This document shows positions 1 to 9,076 of a DNA stretch of 64,000 bases, in pieces. Numbering within the stretch: the first letter of the stretch is position 1; every line of letters starts with the position of its first letter. The notes under the pieces are model-generated. The model was given only the letters and a program-made list of their open reading frames with translations. It had not been told where the DNA came from and did no database searches. This DNA is from CATOSP01 sp034422355 (GTDB lineage Bacteria > Chloroflexota > Dehalococcoidia > Lucifugimonadales > UBA3495): positions 1 through 64,000 of the forward strand of contig DAOUJS010000019.1 in NCBI GenBank assembly GCA_034422355.1, given 5' to 3'. Both the position numbers and the translations under genes were made by a program.

Positions 1-853
1 GGCCACCTGGCCCCTTTCCCCCACCCCCCGCCGGCAGGTCTCCGCCAATGCCTGCCGGGTGAAGCCCGCCGCATCACTCAACCGGGAAAAACAGGACAGT
101 TCCTTCAGGCTTCCAGGCTCCGCACCCGTCTCATCCACCTCCCCAATCACCACCGTCTTGACCTCAGCCCATTCTCCTCCCGCCAGGGGCGCCATCGCCC
201 CGTCCACTTCCACCACCAGCCGGGCTGGGCCGGAACCGGCCGCTTCCCAGTCCGCTTCCCGGCCCTGTTCCAACGCCCCGGCCTCCTCCTCCTGAATGAC
301 CACGTAAGCCGCCCCCGCCGCTTCGGTATGCCGTCTTACCGTGGCTTCACTGAGAGAACCCAGCTTCATCCAGTCCAACAGCAACTGCTGTGCCTGGGCG
401 AAGGGCATCCAACTCCCCAGCCGCACCAGCATCTCTTCCAACCCGGGCGTCAGGCTGCCCGGCAACAATTCCAGCTCTTCATCCAGGGGGAAAAAGTTTC
501 CCGCCGCAAGCGGGGCAGACCCCGTACTCCCGTTCCAGCGTGACCTCTTGCCCCCCCAGGGTCTGCAACCGCCGCTCCCGCTTGCCCCCGTTTATTTAGT
601 GGGAGGCCAGTTCATGGCCGCAATCAGGGCACACCGGCCTTTCTCCAGCCTGATTTCCGCTCCAGTCCCTGGAGGAACTGGCCAGAGCCGTATCCTGGAG
701 CATCCGGCCCCGCAACTTCGCCAGCCGCAGGTCCAGTTCCTTTTCAATCTCAGTGAAAGTGGCTTTAGGATTCTGCAACCGCCACTCCTTCATCCCGGTG
801 ATTGCTTCTTCGCTCAACTCCCGCCAGGTCAATCCCCAATCCTTCATTTCCAT
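1..853 (-). pseudogene. Decayed ISKra4-family transposase, 3' end outside window
   Basis: Reading the minus strand from 853, an N-terminal part (85 residues, with a zinc-finger-like CPDCGHEL) runs into an in-frame TAA at 596-598. The reading resumes in the same frame with a second CPACG half-finger and must then shift frame near 485-500 to continue to the window edge. The continuation contains VDGAMAPLAGGEW and AEVKTVVIGEV, a signature I know from ISKra4-type transposases, and the two CxxC pairs fit the zinc-binding N-terminus of that family. A stop plus a frameshift make this a broken gene; the catalytic C-terminus lies beyond position 1. No terminal inverted repeat or target duplication could be identified. 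The family assignment is from motif memory and could be confused with a related IS family. Confidence 0.72.
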
Positions 854-1735
854 AAGACCCGCCCATCCTCTCTCTTCAGTCCTTTACCGCCATTTTACCC
901 CTCCTTCCTCTCCCATCCAAAATTCTGACGCACACCCACCTCGATGCCTGCGACCGCATCCATTGAACCTTCAACCCTCCCCGCTCCAGAGCAGAGCACT
1001 CCACACGCTTACTCGATTATCAAGGACAGACGTTGCTCCTCAGTGTCCTGTCAACCCTCCTTTGACCCGCACCATCCGGGATGCTGTATCACTTTGAATT
1101 TGGAGGGGCGTTATCGATGATCCAATTGGGGAAGGGTATGTCGCACTGTGTTGCAGAGATTGCGGGTCTTCTCAATTATCTCTTTGGGCTACCGAGCGCC
1201 TGCTTCCCCTGACGTCTCTTTCCCAGTTTACGAACCGTCTTGACCAACTTGGGCGTCGCCAGATGCCTTGCACCTGGCAGGTTGTACGAGGCCGACACGA
1301 CAAGCAGACCGAGTGTTGGCAGGCCAATTACAACATACAAGAGGCCGCAGGCAAGCGAGGGACGGCCACGACAGTGTTGGAGGGATGCCCGGATGCGCAT
1401 AATCGTATTCGGCCCTGCTACTGCTCAAACCCGATGTTCCCTTCCTTTACGGCATCAATTGGCTAACCAGATCGAAGGTGGATCTAAGCCCGCGGAATGC
1501 GAAATCCGAAAGGGAAGTTGACATAAATTAGCAATGATATCCACGGCAAGCCAACCGGGCCGCCCGAATCATCTTGAGTTCCACATCCCACTTCGACTTG
1601 GTGGCATAATCCCTGGAAACTGTGTTGCGAAATGGTTATCCGTTCATGTAGAATCCGCAAACAGAATTCAGAGGCTGGTTACCCGCGTCCGGTATTTGAA
1701 CTGACAAGCCGCCGGTAATCAGAAGAGATGCACGA
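854..1735. other. Long non-coding stretch between transposase remnant and transporter operon
   Basis: No open frame here has a recognisable domain or a convincing ribosome-binding site. The left part may be the outer end of the insertion element. Two promoter-like pieces are present: an isolated TTGACA at 1518-1523 without a matching -10, and an extended -10 (TGG followed by CATAAT) at 1602-1610, which is the better candidate for driving the transporter operon that starts at 1736. A gene for the transporter's binding protein would be expected near here, but none is visible. Confidence 0.5.
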
Positions 1736-2692
1736 ATGCAACGTTTTATCATTCGACGCCTGATATATATGGTCGTGACCATGATCGCGGCCACCCTACT
1801 GGTGTTTACGCTTTCCCGCATAGTGGGCGACCCAAGGCTTCTGTACGTGCAGGAAGGCGGCTATGGGTTGAGCCAAGAGGCATGGGATGACCTAGGCAGG
1901 AAGCTGCACCTGCAATACCCGGTCATCGTTCAGTACGGGTTCTGGCTTGCAGATGCTCTGCGGGCTGACCTTGGCGAGTCCATGCTTGACAGAAAGCCGG
2001 TGGCGGAAATCATCTGGGAGGCGTTTCCCAACACGCTGCAAATGGCATTAGGCGGCTGGATCGTAGCCACGGTTCTTGGCGTCCCGCTTGGCGTACTGTC
2101 GGCCGTCAAGCGGGGAAGCATCTGGGACTACATAGGACGAACCGTCGCCCTGACTGGCCAGACCCTGCCGGTGTTCTGGATAGGCATCATGGGAATCCTC
2201 ATATTCTCTGTAGCAATAAGAGATACTGCATTCGCTCCACTCGCCCTCCCGGTGGGGGGGAAGCCGGACTACTTCAGCATCAAACATTTCATTCTTCCCT
2301 GCATTACGCTGGGGTGGTTCCCGGCTGCGGGTTATCTGCGCCTAACCCGCTCGGCCATGTTGGACGTAATGGACTCCGAATACATAAAACTGGCAAGAGC
2401 CAAAGGCGTCAACTCAACGATGGTCCTTTGGAAACACGCCTTCCGCAACGCAATCCTGGCACCGTTAACGTTTTCGTCCCTCATTCTGGCCGGGTTCATT
2501 ACAGGGGCCATCGTCACGGAGACTGTGTTCTCCTGGCCTGGTTTGGGACGGCTGGCGTTCACAGCGGTTGATGACAACGATTTCCCTCTGATGGTGGGAC
2601 TCGTGCTTGTGTTCACTGGCATGTTCTTGGTGGTGAACATGATCACCGACTTGCTCTATGCTTATGTTGACCCTCGAATTCGTTACGGTTAG
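1736..2692 (+). CDS. Peptide/nickel-type ABC transporter permease, OppB/DppB family
   Basis: This 318-residue inner-membrane protein is one half of the channel of an oligopeptide/dipeptide-type importer. It opens with the typical first transmembrane helix of the family (residues about 5-30, ending in FTLSRIVGDP), then a periplasmic loop and five further hydrophobic segments. The EAA loop that docks on the ATPases is at about residues 215-240 (YIKLARAKGV, WKHAFRNA). Length matches the family. The start follows GAAGAG weakly. The partner permease begins 7 bases after the stop. The substrate cannot be deduced: this architecture also carries nickel, sugars and opines. Confidence 0.93.
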   Translation: MQRFIIRRLIYMVVTMIAATLLVFTLSRIVGDPRLLYVQEGGYGLSQEAWDDLGRKLHLQYPVIVQYGFWLADALRADLGESMLDRKPVAEIIWEAFPNTLQMALGGWIVATVLGVPLGVLSAVKRGSIWDYIGRTVALTGQTLPVFWIGIMGILIFSVAIRDTAFAPLALPVGGKPDYFSIKHFILPCITLGWFPAAGYLRLTRSAMLDVMDSEYIKLARAKGVNSTMVLWKHAFRNAILAPLTFSSLILAGFITGAIVTETVFSWPGLGRLAFTAVDDNDFPLMVGLVLVFTGMFLVVNMITDLLYAYVDPRIRYG

Positions 2693-2699
2693 GTAAACG

Positions 2700-3770
2700 A
2701 TGGCAGACGCATCTTTATCCGCAAGCCGACCCAGGTCCCTGTTGCCGTCATGGGAGACGGTAAGCTATGTGCTGCGGCGCTGGCCCGTCTTCCCGATCCT
2801 CATCATCGCGGTCTTGGTGGTGGTCGGGTTACTAGCGCCTATTATTTCCCCCCATGATCCCTTAGACGTAGACTTGGATTCCAGAAATACCCCACCCTTC
2901 TGGTATCAAGCCGAGATGGCTACCAAAACGGTAGTCCAACAGGTAGACAAGTGGGACGTTGAAGCCCGGACGACGCAGATCTCCCTGAGAGACGTGCGGA
3001 AGCAATTCCCGGACAGGGAGTGGGCACTGGGCGATTCAGTGGAAGTCGTCACCAAGCCTGGGGGCGACTCAGACCATTGGCTGGGCACCGACCAGACGGG
3101 AAGGGACATCCTGAGCCGGATGATTCACGGCGCCAGAGTCTCTCTCCTGGTCACTGCCGTGTCGTTGTCCAGCGGGTTGGTGGTCGGTACGGTGCTTGGA
3201 CTAGTGGCGGGGTACGCTGACCAGATATTCCTCCGGTTCGGCAATCATATCGACGAAACCATTATGCGGATCGTCGAGATTACCTACGCCGTGCCTACAA
3301 TCCTGATTGCGCTGGTCATCGTGATCGTGTTTGGCCAAAGCTTTGCCGTCCTACTCGCGCTGCTGGCATTCGTTGCCTGGAACGCTTTTCCCCGCAATGT
3401 GCGCGCCGAGGTGTTGTCGCTTAAGACCTCAGACTACGTGGCGTTGGCCAAGGTCGCGGGCGCAGGTCCACTGCGGATCATGTTTGTCCACATATTCCCG
3501 GGCGTGATCAATACCATACTGGTGATCTCCACGTTGCGCGTTGGACAACTGATACTTACTGAAGCCATCCTGAGCTTCCTCGGTGCGGGCATTCCACCTC
3601 CCAGGCCTGCCTGGGGCGCGATGGTTGCCGATGGGCGGGAGTACCTGAACGATGCCTGGTGGATTGCGTTGTTCCCAGGAGTTTGCATCTTCCTGGTTGT
3701 GATGGCTCTCAATTTCCTGGGCGACTGGATGCGTGACCGCTTCGACCCCAGGCTGCGGCAACTGGAATAA
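2700..3770 (+). CDS. Peptide/nickel-type ABC transporter permease, OppC/DppC family
   Basis: This 356-residue second permease has the OppC N-terminal helix (about residues 25-50, ending LLAPIISPHDP), the family signature HWLGTDQTGRDILSRMI near residues 120-137, an EAA loop (YVALAKVAGAG) and the C-terminal SFLGAGIPPP segment. About 60 residues between the first helix and the GTD motif form a hydrophilic insertion (residues about 58-118, rich in Lys, Asp and Arg) that is longer than in classical OppC. An insertion facing outward could contact the binding protein. It is translated directly after the first permease and before the two ATPases. Confidence 0.93.
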   Translation: MADASLSASRPRSLLPSWETVSYVLRRWPVFPILIIAVLVVVGLLAPIISPHDPLDVDLDSRNTPPFWYQAEMATKTVVQQVDKWDVEARTTQISLRDVRKQFPDREWALGDSVEVVTKPGGDSDHWLGTDQTGRDILSRMIHGARVSLLVTAVSLSSGLVVGTVLGLVAGYADQIFLRFGNHIDETIMRIVEITYAVPTILIALVIVIVFGQSFAVLLALLAFVAWNAFPRNVRAEVLSLKTSDYVALAKVAGAGPLRIMFVHIFPGVINTILVISTLRVGQLILTEAILSFLGAGIPPPRPAWGAMVADGREYLNDAWWIALFPGVCIFLVVMALNFLGDWMRDRFDPRLRQLE

Positions 3771-3785
3771 CTAGAGACACAAGTA

Positions 3786-3812
3786 AACCCTTCCTGATGA
3801 GCGGGAAGGGTT
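3786..3812 (+). other. Intercistronic hairpin between permease and ATPase genes
   Basis: A 9-base-pair perfect stem (AACCCTTCC pairing with GGAAGGGTT) with a 9-base loop sits in the 62-base gap between the second permease and the first ATPase. No run of T follows, so it is more likely an mRNA-stability or differential-expression element than a terminator. Confidence 0.5.
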
Positions 3813-3832
3813 AACCGGAGAGGTTTGAATAG

Positions 3833-4825
3833 ATGGCGGCTACCGAAACGAGAGATGACGTAGTCCTTGAAGTCCAAGACCTGCGGACTTATTTCCGCAC
3901 CAGGTGGGGTGAAGTCAAGGCTGTTGACGGTGTCACCTTTGACTTGCGGAAAGGGGAGACCCTGGGAATCGTCGGCGAGTCCGGCTGCGGCAAGTCAGTG
4001 ACGATGCTATCCCTGATGCGCCTGATACCGATGCCACCGGGCCGAATAGTGGACGGCTCCATAACCCTGGACGGAGAAGACCTGCTGCAACTGTCTGAAG
4101 ACGAAATGAGCAAGGTGAGGGGCAGCAAGATCGGACTCATCATCCAGGACCCAATGACCTCGCTGAACCCCGTGTTCTCAATCGGAAACCAGGTGACAGA
4201 GGCAATCCGCATTCATCAGGACATACCCAGGCAGAGTGTTATGGAACGCGCTCTGGACGTGCTGCGGAAGGTCAACATCCCCGCCGCAGAGACCAGGGTG
4301 CGCGACTATCCGCATCAGATGAGCGGCGGTATGCGCCAGCGTGTGGTGGGCGCCATTGGCATTTCCTGCCAACCCATGGTCCTGATTGCCGACGAGCCGA
4401 CCACATCCCTTGATGTGACTATTCAAGCCCAGTACCTCAAACTGCTTAAGGACCTGCAACAGGACTCGGACCTGTCCCTGATATTCATCACCCACGACTT
4501 CGGCATAGTTGCCAAGATGTGTGACCGGGTAGCAGTGATGTATGCCGGCAAAATCGTGGAGTTGGGCAGCGTTAGGGATATATTCAACAATCCATCCCAC
4601 CCGTACACGGAGGCACTGCTGTCGTCCGTGCCCAAGATGGAAGAGGACGTGGACAGGTTGTATGCAATTGACGGCCAGCCTCCCACGCTGCACAATCTCC
4701 CGCCGGGTTGCTCCTTCGCAGCCCGTTGTCCGCATGTGATGGACAAGTGCCGGGAAGAGTATCCACCAGAGTTCACCGTGGCTGAAGGCCATCACTCCAA
4801 ATGCTGGAGACTAGCTGGAGACTAG
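3833..4825 (+). CDS. ABC transporter ATPase, OppD/DppD family
   Basis: This cytoplasmic ATPase of 330 residues energises the importer. It has Walker A GESGCGKS (about residues 44-51), the ABC signature MSGGMRQRV, Walker B LIADEPTTSLDV and the switch histidine in FITHDFG. The C-terminal oligopeptide-transporter extension carries the usual cysteines (GCSFAARCP, DKC, KCW), which in OppD relatives bind an iron-sulfur cluster. The start has GAGAGG ten bases upstream. The next ATPase starts one base after the stop. Confidence 0.95.
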   Translation: MAATETRDDVVLEVQDLRTYFRTRWGEVKAVDGVTFDLRKGETLGIVGESGCGKSVTMLSLMRLIPMPPGRIVDGSITLDGEDLLQLSEDEMSKVRGSKIGLIIQDPMTSLNPVFSIGNQVTEAIRIHQDIPRQSVMERALDVLRKVNIPAAETRVRDYPHQMSGGMRQRVVGAIGISCQPMVLIADEPTTSLDVTIQAQYLKLLKDLQQDSDLSLIFITHDFGIVAKMCDRVAVMYAGKIVELGSVRDIFNNPSHPYTEALLSSVPKMEEDVDRLYAIDGQPPTLHNLPPGCSFAARCPHVMDKCREEYPPEFTVAEGHHSKCWRLAGD

Positions 4826-4826
4826 A

Positions 4827-5849
4827 ATGACAACTCCCTCTGGAATGACGACCACCGCAGAAACCGCTTCCGGCAATGGTACCGGGTCGGTGCTGCTGGA
4901 AGCGCGAGACCTCAAAAAACACTTTCCGGTTACCCGGGGCATCCTGCTCTCCAAGGTTACGGGACACATCAAGGCAGTGGACGGCGTGTCCTTCCAACTG
5001 CGGGAGGGCGAAACCTTGGGGATAGTGGGCGAGTCAGGTTGCGGTAAGACCACGACGGCCAAGATGGTCCTTATGCTGGAACGCCCCACGGAAGGGACTA
5101 TCCTGTTCCAAGGTGACGATGTCTACGGGGGAAGCGAAGTCAAACGCAAAGAGTACCGCAGTTCAGTTCAGGCCGTGTTCCAGGACCCGTGGAGTTCCCT
5201 CAACCCGCGGATGCGGGTAAGAGACATCATCGCAGAGCCGATGGTGATCAATTGGCAGCTTTCCCGGAGCGAGATCCAGAAGCGTGTATTGGAACTGCTG
5301 AACAATGTTGGCCTGAACGACTATCACGCCAACCTTTATCCTCATGAGTTCAGCGGCGGGCAGCGGCAGAGGCTGGCAGTAGCCAGAGCGCTATCGCTAA
5401 ACCCCAAGGTGATAGTGCTGGACGAGCCGGTCTCGGCCTTGGACGTATCGATCCGCGCCCAGATAATGAACCTACTCAAAGACATTCAAGCGGAATTCGG
5501 AGTCAGCTACATCCTCATCGCCCACCACCTGGCCACGGTGCGCTACATGTGCCACTGGGTCGCGGTCATGTACCTCGGGCAGATAGTGGAGTTGGCTCCG
5601 GTCAAGGAGCTTTTCGACAACCCTCTGCATCCCTACACCAAAGCGCTCATGTCCGCTGCTCTGCCGTCCCACCCTGACACCCCGCAGGAGGAAATGATAC
5701 TGACGGGAGAAGTCCCGTCTCCGCTGAATCCGCCAGAGGGTTGCCACTTCCATACCCGTTGCCCGATGGTCATGGACCATTGCTCAGTTGACATTCCGGA
5801 TGTCAAGGAAGTGACGCCCGGACACTTCGTGTCCTGCCACCTGTACTAG
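4827..5849 (+). CDS. ABC transporter ATPase, OppF/DppF family
   Basis: This is the second ATPase of the importer (340 residues). Walker A is GESGCGKTT, followed by FSGGQRQRLAVARAL, Walker B IVLDEPVSALDVS and the histidine switch LIAHHLA. The C-terminal extension again has the cysteine pattern GCHFHTRCP...HC. The gene is the last of the four-gene transporter operon and is followed within 30 bases by a strong terminator. No substrate-binding protein gene is present downstream either. Confidence 0.95.
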   Translation: MTTPSGMTTTAETASGNGTGSVLLEARDLKKHFPVTRGILLSKVTGHIKAVDGVSFQLREGETLGIVGESGCGKTTTAKMVLMLERPTEGTILFQGDDVYGGSEVKRKEYRSSVQAVFQDPWSSLNPRMRVRDIIAEPMVINWQLSRSEIQKRVLELLNNVGLNDYHANLYPHEFSGGQRQRLAVARALSLNPKVIVLDEPVSALDVSIRAQIMNLLKDIQAEFGVSYILIAHHLATVRYMCHWVAVMYLGQIVELAPVKELFDNPLHPYTKALMSAALPSHPDTPQEEMILTGEVPSPLNPPEGCHFHTRCPMVMDHCSVDIPDVKEVTPGHFVSCHLY

Positions 5850-5877
5850 CCGTTAGTGTCCCACACGGGTGGAAGCG

Positions 5878-5914
5878 AGGAACGGCCTCTGGACCAGGGG
5901 CCGTTCCTTATTTC
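5878..5914 (+). terminator. Intrinsic terminator of the transporter operon
   Basis: AGGAACGGCC (5878-5887) pairs with GGCCGTTCCT (5899-5908). Three more weaker pairs extend the stem inward to a 5-base loop, and TATTTCT follows. Confidence 0.8.
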
Positions 5915-6173
5915 TGGAATAGACTCCCTATAGAACGACTCCGGAGGAGCGTACAGCCCACACCCACAAGGCCGGGCGGTTGTGTTCCCCAAGTGTGGAT
6001 GGTAATCTGCGCAATGGGCAATACGGGTACTATAGAATGCGTCCAGAACCAAAACGAGCGTTTATCCAGCAGCCAGTCCAGAGCTTTTCCAGACGTTACC
6101 GATACTCATGAGCCAGGTGGGCAGCCGTGCTTTCGATGGGAGATAGCAGCGGCGCTCCAAGGAGGTAGGACCG
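5915..6173 (+). promoter_or_regulatory. Leader and promoter region of the CoA-transferase gene
   Basis: This gap contains TTGTGT (5980-5985), a 17-base spacer and TAATCT (6003-6008), and a second -10-like TATAGA at 6031-6036 with a poor -35. The downstream gene has a strong ribosome-binding site, AAGGAGGT, at 6159-6166. No gene was seen in the gap. Confidence 0.4.
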
Positions 6174-8861
6174 ATGACCCAACCCCAGATCGATGTCGGA
6201 CCGCGCCCTCTCGATGGGATCAGAGTTCTCGATTTGACCTGGGTGAGGGCTGGCCCATGGGCTACCCGGTGGCTGGGGGCGCTGGGGGCCGACATTATCA
6301 AGGTAGAGTGGCCTCTCAATGAGCGGGGCCGGTCCAGCGGGACAACACCGCCTGGGGTGGAGGTCAACCTCAACTCTTCAGCGAACTTCAACGACACCAA
6401 CGCCAACAAGCGGAGCATGACCGTCAACGTCCGCAGTCCCCGGGGTCTGGACACCGTCAAGCAGTTGGTGACGGTCTGCGACGTGGTGGTGGAGAATTTC
6501 AGCGCCACGGTGCTGAGAAGGTGGGGGTTGGGCTATGACGAGCTTCGCAAGCTCAAGCCGGACATCGTATACCTCTCCCAGTCCGGGTTCGGGCATACGG
6601 GCCGCCAGAGCCATTATCTCACTGCCGGGCCAATCGCCCAGGCGTTCTCGGGAATGACGTACCTGTCCGGCCTGCCCGGAGCTCCGCCAGCGGGCTGGGG
6701 CTGGTCTTACCTTGACGACACCGGCGGCATGTACATCGCCTTCTCCATCCTGACATCCCTATACCGGCGCAACATGACCGGCCTTGGCCAGCACGTTGAC
6801 CTTTCCCAGATGATCATCGGCGCGACCCTGAACGGCTCCGCCCTTCTGGACGCAACCGTCAACAACCGTGCATCGCGCCGGGAGGGATACCCTCCCGGGA
6901 ACCGCGCCCACTGGCCCGGTACGCCATTGACCCACAACTACCGCGGCCCGACGGTCGCGCCGCACAACGCCTACCGTACACTGGGAGGCGGATACAACGA
7001 CTGGTTCGCCATCGTATGTCTCAACGACCAGGAATGGCAGCAGTTGGTCCAAATCATGGGCTCTCCCGGTTGGGCGACGGATGCCAAGTTCGCCACCGTC
7101 TCCGGCAGGCTGGAACACCAGGAGGAACTGGACTGGAACATTGAGCGGTGGACCCAGACTATAGAGAAGTACGACCTTATGGAGCGATGCCAGGCGGCTG
7201 GAGTCCGCGCCATGCCTGTCCAGAGCTCCGAGAACAGGGTGGACCACGATCCTCAACTGCGTCACCGGGAGATGTACCTGGAGCTGGACCATCCCGTCCT
7301 GGGTACGCGCAGGTTCCAGAACGCACCCTTCAAGCTATCGGAGACGCCAGCGGTCAACGCCCGCTGTGCCCCCCTGATCGGAGAGCACAATCAGGAGATC
7401 GTCGAAGGTCTTCTCGGAATCAGCCATGAAGAGTTTGTGGCGGGCTACGATGACTTCACCTTCTGGCCCGAATCCTTGACCCGATACTCATACATGGATG
7501 ACATGATCGCGGCGAGCTATAGTCCCAACGGCGGAACCCCTGATGTTGCCACGGATGCTGAACCCGCCGGCCAGTCCCGGCAACGATCTCATGCAGGAGA
7601 CGGCACCGGCAGTCCGGGGCCGCTCGCGGGTCTGCGTGTGCTGGAAATCTCCGGCCAAGAGGCCCAGTTCTGCGGAAAATTGCTGGCGGACTTGGGCGCG
7701 GACGTCATTAAGATCGAGCCGCCGGGAGGCGAGCCTTCCCGCGCTTCCGGTCCTTACATGGACGACATGCCCCACCGGGAACGCAGTCTTTCCTTCTGGC
7801 ATTACAACACTTCCAAGCGGGGAGTCACGCTGAACCTGGAAGCAGCGGACGCCCAAGGGTTGTTCAAGCGGCTGGCCTCCACCGCCGACGTTATCCTGGA
7901 GTCGCTGCCTCCGGGTTACCTGCCGTCATTAGGACTGGGGTACGAAGACCTGAAGCAAGGGAACCCCGGCCTAGTTATGTGCTCGCTGACTCCCTTCGGC
8001 CAGACCGGGCCCTGGAAAGACTACCTGACTACGGACATGCTCCACATGGCAGCGGGCGGGCAGATGGGATGCTGCGGCTACGATGAGGTGGACGTGCCCC
8101 CGGAGTTTCAAGGCGATGTACCCATAGCTCCCGGCGGGGGCAACGCCTGGCACATGGGCAGCCACTACGCCTACATGGCCATCGTGGCTGCTCTGTTCTA
8201 CCGCACCAACTCCGGGAAGGGCCAATACATCGACGCCTCGATACACGATGCCTGCGCTCTCACCACCGAGATGCACATCAACACCTACATTTACACCGGC
8301 AACGTAGTCCGGCGGCAGACCGGCCGTCACGCCTCCGCCTCCCACACCGACCCGGCCCAACTGCTGTGCGGGGACGGCAATTACGTGAACGCCGCGGCGA
8401 CCCGGCTCAACGTCCGCCAGTTGCGCACCATGGCAGAGTGGATGGACAGTTACGGCCTGGCGGCAGACCTGCTAGACGAACGTTACAGCGACCCGACGGT
8501 GATTAACGAGAACCGCACCTACATCAACGACCTGGTCATGAAGTTCGTGTCCACTCTTAGCCGGGACGAAGTGGCCCACGGAGGGCAGGAACGAGGATTC
8601 AACTGGGGAGCGGTTCGGACTCCCGACGAGTTGGTCGATGATGGTCACATGAATGACCGCGGGTTCTGGATGGATGTAATTCACCCGGAGTTGGGACGCA
8701 CCTTCAAATACCCGGGTCCCGCCGGAATCTACAACGGCTCACCTTGGCGCATATCGCGGCGAGCGCCGCTTATCGGCGAGCACAACGAAGAGGTCTACTG
8801 CGGAGAACTGGGGATTTCCGCCGAGGAGGTGGCATACCTGGTGGAGAGCGGCGTGCTCTGA
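6174..8861 (+). CDS. Tandem double-domain CaiB/BaiF (family III) CoA-transferase
   Basis: Family III CoA-transferases move CoA between carboxylic acids through an aspartyl-CoA thioester and normally have about 400 residues. This 895-residue protein contains two complete copies: residues about 12-430 (opening LDGIRVLDLTWVRAGPWATRWLGALGADIIKVE) in pieces such as LGADIIKVEWP, and about 482-890 (LLADLGADVIKIEPPGG). Each copy retains the aspartate region, GQHVDLSQ in the first and GQYIDASIHDA in the second, and the C-terminal APLIGEHN motif. A Pro/Gly/Ser-rich linker joins them. Family members are dimers of interlaced chains, so one polypeptide may make a pseudo-dimer. The substrate is unknown. 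It is monocistronic, with a hairpin after the stop. Confidence 0.9.
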   Translation: MTQPQIDVGPRPLDGIRVLDLTWVRAGPWATRWLGALGADIIKVEWPLNERGRSSGTTPPGVEVNLNSSANFNDTNANKRSMTVNVRSPRGLDTVKQLVTVCDVVVENFSATVLRRWGLGYDELRKLKPDIVYLSQSGFGHTGRQSHYLTAGPIAQAFSGMTYLSGLPGAPPAGWGWSYLDDTGGMYIAFSILTSLYRRNMTGLGQHVDLSQMIIGATLNGSALLDATVNNRASRREGYPPGNRAHWPGTPLTHNYRGPTVAPHNAYRTLGGGYNDWFAIVCLNDQEWQQLVQIMGSPGWATDAKFATVSGRLEHQEELDWNIERWTQTIEKYDLMERCQAAGVRAMPVQSSENRVDHDPQLRHREMYLELDHPVLGTRRFQNAPFKLSETPAVNARCAPLIGEHNQEIVEGLLGISHEEFVAGYDDFTFWPESLTRYSYMDDMIAASYSPNGGTPDVATDAEPAGQSRQRSHAGDGTGSPGPLAGLRVLEISGQEAQFCGKLLADLGADVIKIEPPGGEPSRASGPYMDDMPHRERSLSFWHYNTSKRGVTLNLEAADAQGLFKRLASTADVILESLPPGYLPSLGLGYEDLKQGNPGLVMCSLTPFGQTGPWKDYLTTDMLHMAAGGQMGCCGYDEVDVPPEFQGDVPIAPGGGNAWHMGSHYAYMAIVAALFYRTNSGKGQYIDASIHDACALTTEMHINTYIYTGNVVRRQTGRHASASHTDPAQLLCGDGNYVNAAATRLNVRQLRTMAEWMDSYGLAADLLDERYSDPTVINENRTYINDLVMKFVSTLSRDEVAHGGQERGFNWGAVRTPDELVDDGHMNDRGFWMDVIHPELGRTFKYPGPAGIYNGSPWRISRRAPLIGEHNEEVYCGELGISAEEVAYLVESGVL

Positions 8862-8897
8862 CTCGGGAAGACAGGGATATTCCAATCTAGCTTGGAA

Positions 8898-8938
8898 GCG
8901 TTCCGTATCAGGCGGTCTAGCCGTCTGAATTGGAACGC
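8898..8938 (+). terminator. Long hairpin after the CoA-transferase gene
   Basis: The outer stem GCGTTCC (8898-8904) pairs with GGAACGC (8932-8938), and the inner stem CAGGCGG (8909-8915) with CCGTCTG (8921-8927). There is no T-run, so termination activity is uncertain. Confidence 0.45.
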
Positions 8939-8958
8939 CCCCGGTCAGATTACATAAA

Positions 8959-8987
8959 TTGACCGGCAGTATATCGGTAACTATAAT
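8959..8987 (+). promoter_or_regulatory. Sigma70-type promoter of the split decarboxylase operon
   Basis: TTGACC (8959-8964), a spacer of exactly 17 bases and a perfect TATAAT (8982-8987) lie 90 bases before the first decarboxylase subunit. This predicts a leader of roughly 80 bases. Confidence 0.75.
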
Positions 8988-9076
8988 AGGGCCACGACAG
9001 GTCTTGGCACGGACGGCGCAGGCATGGAACGGCCCGCGTTGCGCGCCTACCAACAAAACCACAGGAGAGGCGATTT

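Noticed and set aside
1176..1521. Small open frames on both strands after the transposase remnant
   Set aside because: No ribosome-binding site, no conserved motif and mutual overlap; treated as non-coding.
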